Origin: Aliibacillus thermotolerans | GTDB lineage: Bacteria; Bacillota; Bacilli; Bacillales; Marinococcaceae | Direction of reading: 5' to 3' | DNA: 55,829 nt | Assembly: GCF_027853235.1 (NCBI RefSeq) | Contig: NZ_WKJG01000023.1 | Span: 1-55,829, forward strand | Shown: positions 35,096 through 42,859 of the stretch, piece after piece | How positions within the stretch are numbered: the first letter of the stretch is position 1 | How the letters are laid out: each line of letters starts with the position of its first letter | The notes under the pieces: model-generated | Told to the model about the DNA's origin: nothing | What the model saw: only the letters and a program-made list of their open reading frames with translations | Database searches by the model: none | Position numbers and translations under genes: made by a program

Positions 35096-36286
35096 TTAAA
35101 TAATTTGTTGTTCACGAAAATTGTCAATTTCTTCTTGTTCAAAACCTAATTCCTGTAATATTTCATTTGTGTGCTCACCTATAAGGGGAGGATGACGTTT
35201 TATTTTCACAGGCGTCCGAGAAAGTTTTAACGGACTTCCTACGAGGTGAACCGATGAGGAAGTGGGATGATCAATTTTCTGCACCATCTCTCTCTCGATA
35301 ACTTGTTCTTCAGAGAATAATTCCGAAAGATTGTTAATGGGACCTGCTGGCACACCAATTTCATTGAGTGATCGAAGCCACTCTTTGGATGTTTTTTTCT
35401 TCATTTCTTCACTAATGATTGAAATTAATTCCTGACGATGCTGAATCCTCATTGGATTCGTTGCAAACTTCTTATCAAGAGAAATATCAGGAATATTTAA
35501 GAGTTCACACAGCTTTCGAAATTGTCGGTCATTTCCAACTGCCACTACCATCTCCCCATCTTTTGTAGGGAATGTTTGGTATGGAACGATATTCGGATGC
35601 TCATTCCCCATCCTTTTCGGAATTTTGCCTGATACCAAGTAGTTGCTCGCAACATTAACTAATGCACTTATTTGTGAATCAAATAAAGAAATGTCTACAC
35701 TTTGACCTTCGCCGGAAATATGTCTTTCATTCAGCGCAGCAAGTATGCCAATCGCAGCATACAATCCAGATAAAACATCTGAAATCGGAACACCTACTTT
35801 AATCGGTCCGCTCTTTTCACTCCCTGTAATACTCATAAGCCCCGCCATCGCTTGAATAATAAAATCATAGCCCGGGAGATCTTTATAAGGGCCAGTGCGA
35901 CCAAATCCTGTGATGGAACAATAAATGATACGAGGGTTCATAACTTTTAATTGCTCATAACCAAGCCCCCACCTTTCCATCGTTCCATTTCTAAAATTTT
36001 CAATTACTACATCTGATTGCTTTACTAACTTTTTTAATACTTCTTTTCCTGCTTCCGTTTTTAAATTTAATGTCATCCCTCGCTTATTTCGATTCGCAGT
36101 TAAGTAATAAGCACTCTCACCCCCCTTCGTATTTGGTGGCCCCCAATTTCTTGTGTCATCGCTCCCACCAGGAGCTTCTACTTTAATAATTTCCGCACCT
36201 AAATCTCCGAGAATCATCGTGCAGTACGGACCAGCTAATACTCTAGAGAGATCAAGGATACGAATTCCTTGCAATGCTCCTGACAC
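35096..36286 (-). CDS. CaiB/BaiF CoA-transferase, probable succinyl-CoA:glutarate CoA-transferase
   Basis: A 396-aa class III CoA-transferase. Family motifs are GIRILDLSRVLAGPYCTMIL, GAEIIKVEAPGGSDDTR, the catalytic aspartate in LPGYDFIIQAMAGLM, and PPLIGEHTNEIL. Segments such as LTANRNKRG, GNEHPNIVPYQTFP and VGNDRQFRK recall, from memory, GcdG-type glutarate CoA-transferases that sit next to glutaryl-CoA dehydrogenase in Pseudomonas. It should transfer CoA from succinyl-CoA to a dicarboxylate. The start is GTG at 36286 after AGAGGGTGAG. Its own promoter and attenuator-like leader lie upstream. Confidence 0.8.
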   Translation of the reverse strand: MSGALQGIRILDLSRVLAGPYCTMILGDLGAEIIKVEAPGGSDDTRNWGPPNTKGGESAYYLTANRNKRGMTLNLKTEAGKEVLKKLVKQSDVVIENFRNGTMERWGLGYEQLKVMNPRIIYCSITGFGRTGPYKDLPGYDFIIQAMAGLMSITGSEKSGPIKVGVPISDVLSGLYAAIGILAALNERHISGEGQSVDISLFDSQISALVNVASNYLVSGKIPKRMGNEHPNIVPYQTFPTKDGEMVVAVGNDRQFRKLCELLNIPDISLDKKFATNPMRIQHRQELISIISEEMKKKTSKEWLRSLNEIGVPAGPINNLSELFSEEQVIEREMVQKIDHPTSSSVHLVGSPLKLSRTPVKIKRHPPLIGEHTNEILQELGFEQEEIDNFREQQII

Positions 36287-36322
36287 ATTCTCACCCTCTT
36301 TCTTGTTGTCAGTAAAATATTT

Positions 36323-36499
36323 AAAAAAGCCAGTTATATTACGTCCACACGACAGTAATATAACTGGCTTTTTATCTACTTTCTTGCTCCATGGAAAATA
36401 GAGTCACAGTAAATAATGCAGTTATAATGAAAATTTTTTATTTTACTTTAGAAATGTAAACTCACGATGATTGAAATGGCGTGTTTCAAAGGTGAGTCC
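36323..36499 (-). promoter_or_regulatory. Attenuator-like leader L2 upstream of the CoA-transferase unit
   Basis: Transcribed from about 36499. At the very 5' end is a hairpin (36460-36497): outer stem ACTCAC/GTGAGT, inner stem TTGAAA/TTTCAA, and an asymmetric internal loop. About 86 nt later stands a strong intrinsic terminator (36323-36373): GCCAGTTATATTAC pairs with GTAATATAACTGGC, followed by TTTTTT. A segment TATAACTG (minus strand of 36419-36426) is complementary to CAGTTATA in the terminator's 5' arm, so it could form a mutually exclusive antiterminator. Leader L1 at 45011-45187 has the same plan. Alternatively the hairpin ends transcripts from the upstream operon. Confidence 0.6.
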
Positions 36500-36505
36500 G
36501 AAGGA

Positions 36506-36534
36506 ATTATAACAAATATTTACGAAAATATCAA
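36506..36534 (-). promoter_or_regulatory. Sigma-A promoter of the CoA-transferase/dehydrogenase unit
   Basis: TTGATA (36529-36534) and TATAAT (36506-36511) are separated by 17 bp on the minus strand. This is a near-consensus promoter between the aldehyde dehydrogenase and the CoA-transferase genes. Confidence 0.8.
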
Positions 36535-36577
36535 CATTTTTTGATTATTCCGCAAAATATAAATGAATGTCTTAATT

Positions 36578-38032
36578 TCATGAAAAAGTGGAGGTAATCG
36601 CTACCGTTTTATATTCTGTAAAAAATTCAACTGCAGCTTGACCTTGCTCTCTTGATCCCGAGCTGGATTGTTTCATTCCACCAAATGGGGCCTGTGGTTC
36701 AGCGCCACCTGTTTCACCATTTACTTGCACCATTCCCGCTTCACTATTTTGGATAAAATGAAACGTTTTTTCTAAATTACTCGTAAATAGGGAAGCGCTT
36801 AATCCATAAATAGTATCATTTGCTTGAGCTAATGCTTCCTCATAATTTTCCACTTGAATAACACTTAAAACAGGACCAAAAATTTCTTCTTGCGCAATCA
36901 CCATATCATTTGTTACATTTGTAAAAATTGTCGGTTCAATATAATACCCTTGATCGTAATTTTTCCCATTTAACGCATTTCCTCCGTAGATAATTTCTGC
37001 TCCTTCTTTTTTTCCAATTTCAATGTAATGTAATATGTTATCATATTGGGATTTGGATACAACTGGACCCATCGTAACATCTGAATCCATTCCGTTTCCA
37101 ACTTGAATATTTTTTACGTATCCTAGTAGTTTTTCTAGAAAAGGCTGATAGATAGATTTTTCTACGAATACTCGACTCGTCGCTGTACATCGTTGCCCCG
37201 TTTGCTTCATCGCTCCTTCGATTGTTAATTTCGCTGCCATATTAATATCGGCATCTTCTAAAACAATCGCTGGATTTTTTCCTCCTAATTCTAACTGGTA
37301 TTTTTTATTTTGACTTACTACTTTTGTTGCAATTGTTTGCCCAACTTGATTTGAACCTGTAAATGTTATGGCGTGAACATCAGGGTGTTCCACGATTCGA
37401 TTCCCTACCACAGAACCTGTTCCGTTCACAAGATTTAACACACCAGCTGGTACATTAGCTTTGGAAAACATTTCAGCTATCTTTACGGCAGAAGCAGTAG
37501 CGTGTTTCGCCGGTTTCCAGACGACCGTGTTTCCATAGATGAGAGCAGGAGCTATTTTCCAGATTGGGATAGCAATAGGAAAATTCCACGGGGAAATGAC
37601 ACCTATCACCCCTACCGGTACTCTAATTGCATATAAATGATTGTTCGAAGCAGCAGATGGTAACATTTCTCCTATTTTACGCATTCCTTCTTGAGCGTAA
37701 TAACGTAATATAGCAACTCCGCGTAAAACTTCACCTCTTGTTTCCTCTAACCTTTTTCCCATCTCTTTTGTGGCAAGTTTTGCTATTTCATCGACATGTT
37801 CTTCGAATTGGTTTGCTACTTCATGAAGATATTTTCCTCGTTCAACGGGAGACAGTTTTTTCCATAGTTCACTAGCTGATTTTGCATAGGTTACTGCCTC
37901 ATCAACATCGTCGACAGTAGAGGATACTGTCGTAGCAACACACTCATTAATATTGGCAGGATTTTTTACTTCATTTATTTCTCCTGACCGTGCCTTTTTC
38001 CATTTTCCATTAATAAAGTTTTTCAAATGCAT
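36578..38032 (-). CDS. Aldehyde dehydrogenase (succinate/glutarate-semialdehyde type)
   Basis: A 484-aa NAD(P)-dependent aldehyde dehydrogenase. Motifs are VISPWNFPIAIPIWKIAPAL, FTGSNQVGQTIA, the catalytic glutamate in LELGGKNPAI, the catalytic cysteine in QTGQRCTATSRV and EIFGPVLSV. It resembles succinic-semialdehyde and alpha-ketoglutaric-semialdehyde dehydrogenases. Behind the adjacent aminotransferase it should oxidise the omega-semialdehyde (succinic or glutaric). The start is the ATG at 38032 after GGGAG. It follows the aminotransferase by 22 bp in the same operon. Confidence 0.88.
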   Translation of the reverse strand: MHLKNFINGKWKKARSGEINEVKNPANINECVATTVSSTVDDVDEAVTYAKSASELWKKLSPVERGKYLHEVANQFEEHVDEIAKLATKEMGKRLEETRGEVLRGVAILRYYAQEGMRKIGEMLPSAASNNHLYAIRVPVGVIGVISPWNFPIAIPIWKIAPALIYGNTVVWKPAKHATASAVKIAEMFSKANVPAGVLNLVNGTGSVVGNRIVEHPDVHAITFTGSNQVGQTIATKVVSQNKKYQLELGGKNPAIVLEDADINMAAKLTIEGAMKQTGQRCTATSRVFVEKSIYQPFLEKLLGYVKNIQVGNGMDSDVTMGPVVSKSQYDNILHYIEIGKKEGAEIIYGGNALNGKNYDQGYYIEPTIFTNVTNDMVIAQEEIFGPVLSVIQVENYEEALAQANDTIYGLSASLFTSNLEKTFHFIQNSEAGMVQVNGETGGAEPQAPFGGMKQSSSGSREQGQAAVEFFTEYKTVAITSTFS

Positions 38033-38054
38033 ATTTATTTCTCCCATCCCTATT

Positions 38055-39395
38055 CTATTTAGCTGCAAGCGCAAGAAAGGCTTCATTTAATATTTTAAAA
38101 CCTTGTTCTAATTTATCTTTTTCTATCGTCACAGGCGGAAGGAAACGGAGGACATTACCGTACATACCTGCACTTAATGCAAACAAGCCATTTTCCCAAC
38201 AATAACGCACGATTTCTGCAGTTAACTTATCGGCTGGGTTTTTCGTTATCGGATCCGTAACTAGTTCCATTGCACACATTGGTCCAAGACCACGCACATC
38301 ACCAATCACTTCAAATTTTGACTTCATTTCATGAAATTTCTTCTGAATCTGTTCTCCAAGCTGTTCGCTTTTTTTTACTAAATTCTCTTCTTCAATCACG
38401 TCTAATACAGCTAAGCCAGCAACACATGCGAGTGGACTTCCTCCAAATGTCCCACCTAATTGGCCCACTTCTGGAGCATTCATCACCTCCGCTCTTCCAG
38501 TGACCGCACTGAGTGGCATACCTGCAGCTAACGATTTCGACATTGTTATAATGTCAGGTTCTATCTCAAAATGTTCCATTGCAAACATTTTCCCAGTGCG
38601 ACAAAACCCAGTTTGTATTTCATCAGCAATAAAGAGAACATTATTTTCCTCGCATATTTTCTTTATTCCTTGCACAAACGTTTTAGAAGGAACAATAAAT
38701 CCACCTTCTCCTTGTACAGGCTCCATAATGACTGCAGCAATCTCATCTGCAGCTGCTTCCGAAATAAAAAATTCCTGAAATTTACTTAATAATACTTCGT
38801 CTATCTTATTTATGTCTGTCGTATAATCTGAACGATAGTAGTACGGAAATGGTAACTTATACGTATCATTTGCAAAAGGACCAAATCCATGTTTATAAGG
38901 TTTTAGTTTACCTGTTAATGACATCGTCAATAAGGTTCTACCGTGATAGCCACGTTCAAAAGAGATGACACCAGATTTACCTGTATATTTACGAGCAATC
39001 TTTACAGCGTTCTCCACTGCTTCTGCACCGCTATTTGCAAACATCGTCTTTTTAGGAAAGTTTCCTGGTGTTTTTTTATTTAAGCGTTCTGCCAACTCAA
39101 CATAACTTTCATATGGAGCAACGTGAAAACTTGTGTGGATAAATTCTGAAGCTTGCTTTTGAATCGCTTGCACGACTTTTGGGTGATTATGACCGATATT
39201 TTGAATTCCAATCCCACCCGCAAAGTCAATATATTCATTTCCGTCTACGTCTACAACCGTTGATCCTTTCGCTTCTTTAACATATATTTCTGTCACATGA
39301 TACGGACCTCTTGGTACTGCTTCCTCACGTCGTTCATGTAACAATTTCGATTTAACTCCAGGGATCTGTGTTTTTATACGTTCTTTCATTGACAT
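38055..39395 (-). CDS. 4-aminobutyrate/5-aminovalerate aminotransferase (class III)
   Basis: A 446-aa PLP-dependent omega-aminotransferase of the GabT/DavT type. Hallmarks are DFAGGIGIQNIGHNHPKVV, FANSGAEAVENAVKIARKYTG, YHGRT, VIMEPVQGEGGF, FIADEIQTGFCRTGKMFAME, and the PLP lysine in ITMSKSLAAGMPL. GabT enzymes commonly accept both C4 and C5 omega-amino acids. AGGAGG lies 8 nt before the ATG. Its position between an APC permease and an aldehyde dehydrogenase, downstream of a lactam hydrolase pair, supports omega-amino acid catabolism. Confidence 0.92.
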   Translation of the reverse strand: MSMKERIKTQIPGVKSKLLHERREEAVPRGPYHVTEIYVKEAKGSTVVDVDGNEYIDFAGGIGIQNIGHNHPKVVQAIQKQASEFIHTSFHVAPYESYVELAERLNKKTPGNFPKKTMFANSGAEAVENAVKIARKYTGKSGVISFERGYHGRTLLTMSLTGKLKPYKHGFGPFANDTYKLPFPYYYRSDYTTDINKIDEVLLSKFQEFFISEAAADEIAAVIMEPVQGEGGFIVPSKTFVQGIKKICEENNVLFIADEIQTGFCRTGKMFAMEHFEIEPDIITMSKSLAAGMPLSAVTGRAEVMNAPEVGQLGGTFGGSPLACVAGLAVLDVIEEENLVKKSEQLGEQIQKKFHEMKSKFEVIGDVRGLGPMCAMELVTDPITKNPADKLTAEIVRYCWENGLFALSAGMYGNVLRFLPPVTIEKDKLEQGFKILNEAFLALAAK

Positions 39396-39437
39396 ATTTT
39401 CATCCTCCTATTTGATTATTGAAAATATTTATTATAA

Positions 39438-40820
39438 TTACGCTGCATCTAATTCCTTATAGGATATATCTTTATACTTTCTATATCGACTAAACATAAA
39501 GTAAAATCCAATTACCCACCAACCAAGCAATATAATCCACTCATGCCATCCCAATCCCGCTGGCATTCCTGGCAAGTATTGAATGATGAAGAAAATGCTT
39601 AAACAAAAAGCTATCCAAGCAATCGTATTTGATTTTCCAGCTCGAAAAGGACGCGGCATATCTGGTTCTTTCTTGCGTAGAAGAATGAATGAAACAGTCA
39701 CCATAAAATAAGCAATAACAATTGTTAATCCACCTGCATCTACTAACCAACCGAGCATGGGAGCACCAAAAAAAGGACTGATTGTCGATAAAATACCAAT
39801 GAATAAAATAGCGTTTGAAGGAGTTTGGTATTTCGAATGAATTTTTCCAAACCAACTTGGTAACATATTCGCTTTTGCCATCGCAAATAATACTCGACTT
39901 CCTCCAATAATAAAGGCGTTCCAGCTCGTCATAATTCCCCCAATTCCACCAATTACTAAAACTGTTCCGAATATCTCAGAACCAAAGACACTAGCCATCG
40001 CTGCTGCAGTGGTAAGTTCAGCAGTTTCTTTTGCCGCTTGGTCCAACCCAAAACCGACTGCATAAATCACCCCAATATAAAACATGACAGCCACGATAAC
40101 AGAAACAATTAACACCTTACCAATTGTTTTTTGCTTTATGTTCAATTCTTCTGCTGCTTGTGGAATAACATCAAAACCGACAAACATAAATGGAGTGGCA
40201 ATTACTACCGCTAGTAACCCAGCCGCTCCTCCAGTCCAAAGTGGATCCGCATTGGCAAAACTACCGTTAAATCCAGTACCAACGACGAGCATAATGCCAA
40301 CAAGAATAATTAACATCGTTAAAATCATTTGTACAGAAGCAGCAAATTTTATCCCAATATAGTTCACAACCGTTACAAATATAGAAGCTAGTGCACCAAC
40401 CGCAACCCAAGACAAATAAACTTCATATTCAGTCACTGTATAGATATACCCAACTTTGTAGTCTGGAAAGATATATTCTAATACGTTTGGTAACGCAACT
40501 GCCTCAAATGCAACGACCGAAATGTATCCAAGAGCAATTGCCCATGCCGTTACGAACGCACTTTTAGAGCCGATCCCCCTCAAAGCGTAAACAAGTTCTC
40601 CTCCAGCTTTCGGCATAGCAGCTGCGAGTTCTGAATAGGTGAGTCCAACAAAAATAACAAGTATCCCTCCAATGAGAAAAGCAAGCATTGCTCCGAAGAC
40701 TCCAGCATCTAGGACCCAACCTCCAGATAATACAACCCATCCCCAACCAATCATCGCTCCAAATGCAAGCATTAATGTATCTGTTTTGCTTAGCACTTTT
40801 TTTAATTTTTGAGAATGCAT
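39438..40820 (-). CDS. APC family amino acid/amine permease
   Basis: A 460-aa, 12-helix permease of the amino acid-polyamine-organocation superfamily. TM1 carries FGAMIGWGWVVLSGGWV, and the cytoplasmic loop has TYSELAAAMPKAGGELVYA. Further conserved segments are PFMFVGFDVIPQAAEEL and NAFIIGGSRVLFAMAKANMLP. The operon context suggests uptake of the lactam or of its omega-amino acid product. It lies 65 bp after hyuB and 42 bp before the aminotransferase gene. The ribosome binding site is AGAGGGGG. Confidence 0.88.
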   Translation of the reverse strand: MHSQKLKKVLSKTDTLMLAFGAMIGWGWVVLSGGWVLDAGVFGAMLAFLIGGILVIFVGLTYSELAAAMPKAGGELVYALRGIGSKSAFVTAWAIALGYISVVAFEAVALPNVLEYIFPDYKVGYIYTVTEYEVYLSWVAVGALASIFVTVVNYIGIKFAASVQMILTMLIILVGIMLVVGTGFNGSFANADPLWTGGAAGLLAVVIATPFMFVGFDVIPQAAEELNIKQKTIGKVLIVSVIVAVMFYIGVIYAVGFGLDQAAKETAELTTAAAMASVFGSEIFGTVLVIGGIGGIMTSWNAFIIGGSRVLFAMAKANMLPSWFGKIHSKYQTPSNAILFIGILSTISPFFGAPMLGWLVDAGGLTIVIAYFMVTVSFILLRKKEPDMPRPFRAGKSNTIAWIAFCLSIFFIIQYLPGMPAGLGWHEWIILLGWWVIGFYFMFSRYRKYKDISYKELDAA

Positions 40821-40885
40821 TATTGTCCCCCTCTAATCATTGTGTTCGTATCATTCCTCCACTCCTCGATGTAAATTTTTTCTAT

Positions 40886-42850
40886 TTAATCCCAGAAGAT
40901 AAGAGACCTTTTTTTCATTGATTCTCTAAACTGCGCTGTCGATTTAAGCAGAACTCGATTCGTTTTATAATCCATAATCACTCCATACCGACGAATAACA
41001 TCTAATTTGTCAATCTCTCCATTTTTTAACATTTTTTCTACTTTTATTGGATCTTCTTCCAGCCATGCTTTTCGATGTTTTCTTATATAATCTCTCTCAT
41101 TTTTTGTCGCTTCAAAATCAATTCGAAACAAATCTATTTCTTTATCAATTTCTATAATCACAACTCCGTAGTCTTTTCGTGCTCTCTCAATTGAAACATA
41201 TTCGTCAATCACATCTTCTAATACTCTTTGTGGATCTCTTTCAAGAGGATCTCCTAAACCTCCACCTCCAGCTGATGGTCTCGTAAAGCTATCTCCCGAT
41301 TTTACTTTTACGTTGGAGAAAAAAGAACCTAAAAATTGTTCGTTTTCTGTATCAGGATTTAACCAATTGCCATGTGGGATCGAAGGGAGCCCCCCTTTAA
41401 TTCCCCAAGTCACTGACCTAGAACGATCACAACAGACAGACATGACAGTGTCGGCAACTTCTGTTAAAGTGCCTCCTTTTTGCACGCCACATCCACCTCT
41501 AAATTTTCCTGGTCCTCCAGAATCCGTGATAATTTCATGATTCGTTGTAATCACAGGAGTTAATCGTTCTTGCCCTTCACATGGCTGTACGCTTAAACCC
41601 ATTCCAAATACAGGAGACATTGTGTTTGCCCCATCACGATCGCTTCTTCCTCCATGTCCCCCTGCCATCCAGTCGTACCACATAAAAAAGTTTTCTTCTT
41701 TTGTTCGTTTATCCCATCCGCCAATGAGCAAATATTCTAAATTAAAAGAACAAGCAAGCGCCCGTTCTGGCATCACATACGACCACAATTCAAAACAAGC
41801 ATTCATAATCTTTTCGTACGAACCAGAACAAAATCCAGCAACAGGAGCAGGATATTTTGCGTGAACAACTGAATCTTCTGGTAAATCCGCAGTGATGACG
41901 CGATAAAATCCAGAGTTTAAAGGGGTATCCGGAAAGAATGTTTTCGTTCCTGCATATAAACCAGATAACGAAGCTCCTAAAGTAGAATTTAAGAAACAAC
42001 TAATAGTTGGGTGTGTTCCGTTTAAATCATAATAAATATGGTCATCATCAATCGTCATTTTCACATGAATCGGTATTAATCCGTCTCCTAATTCAGGATC
42101 CATATCTATATAGTCCGTCGTTTCCCACGTTCCATTTGGTAGCTCCTTTAATCGAGCTCGAGTTAATCGTTCTACATAATTTTGAGACTCTTTAAATGCA
42201 GTTAATACAGTGTCGATACCATATTTTTCAACTAGTCGTAATAGTTCATTTTCCGCAACTTTTGTCGCTTCCGATTGAGATCGTAAATCCCCTAATCGTT
42301 CTTTAGGAACACGCATATTGGAAACTAATAAGTTCGCAACGTCCTCTAAATATTCACCTCTACTCCACATTCTTACAGGAGGAATCCGCATACCTTCACC
42401 AAATATATCTTTTGCACCTACATCAAACGAGCCTGGAACAGACCCTCCAATGTCAGACCAATGACCATTCGCTTGCATAAAGGCAATTAAATGTCCATCA
42501 TAAAAAACAGGTCGCACTACTCGCACATCGTTAAAATGTGTTCCACCATGATAAGGGTCATTAACTAAAAATACATCTCCCTCATGAATATCATCTTTAA
42601 AATCTTCAATCACTGCTTTTGCCGTTAAATGAAGTGTTCCTACATGTACAGCAATGTCTTGTGTTCCCTGCATCACAGTATCTCCATTTGCATCGCAAAG
42701 TGCACAGCTAAAATCACGGTTATAGATGACAAATGAATAACATGTTCGTAATATTTGTTCAGACATTTGATCCACTAAATTAATGAATCCATTTTTTAAC
42801 ACTTCAAATGTCACCGGATCTAACTTTGTCTCTTTTACTTCTTCTATCAC
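40886..42850 (-). CDS. Hydantoinase/oxoprolinase B-type subunit (HyuB/OplB-like)
   Basis: A 654-aa protein of the hydantoinase B/oxoprolinase family. Typical segments are DPVTFEVLKNGFINLVDQM, VGTLHLTAKAVIEDF, VFLVNDPYHGGTHFNDVRVV, GSFDVGAKDIFGEGMRIPP, and TRPSAGGGGLGDPLERDP. With HyuA it forms ATP-dependent amidohydrolases that open hydantoins, 5-oxoproline or, in OplAB, delta-valerolactam and caprolactam. The start is GTG at 42850 after GAGGTGGCC, only 9 bp beyond the hyuA stop, suggesting coupled translation. The substrate is inferred from neighbours. Confidence 0.88.
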   Translation of the reverse strand: MIEEVKETKLDPVTFEVLKNGFINLVDQMSEQILRTCYSFVIYNRDFSCALCDANGDTVMQGTQDIAVHVGTLHLTAKAVIEDFKDDIHEGDVFLVNDPYHGGTHFNDVRVVRPVFYDGHLIAFMQANGHWSDIGGSVPGSFDVGAKDIFGEGMRIPPVRMWSRGEYLEDVANLLVSNMRVPKERLGDLRSQSEATKVAENELLRLVEKYGIDTVLTAFKESQNYVERLTRARLKELPNGTWETTDYIDMDPELGDGLIPIHVKMTIDDDHIYYDLNGTHPTISCFLNSTLGASLSGLYAGTKTFFPDTPLNSGFYRVITADLPEDSVVHAKYPAPVAGFCSGSYEKIMNACFELWSYVMPERALACSFNLEYLLIGGWDKRTKEENFFMWYDWMAGGHGGRSDRDGANTMSPVFGMGLSVQPCEGQERLTPVITTNHEIITDSGGPGKFRGGCGVQKGGTLTEVADTVMSVCCDRSRSVTWGIKGGLPSIPHGNWLNPDTENEQFLGSFFSNVKVKSGDSFTRPSAGGGGLGDPLERDPQRVLEDVIDEYVSIERARKDYGVVIIEIDKEIDLFRIDFEATKNERDYIRKHRKAWLEEDPIKVEKMLKNGEIDKLDVIRRYGVIMDYKTNRVLLKSTAQFRESMKKRSLIFWD

Positions 42851-42859
42851 ATGGCCACC

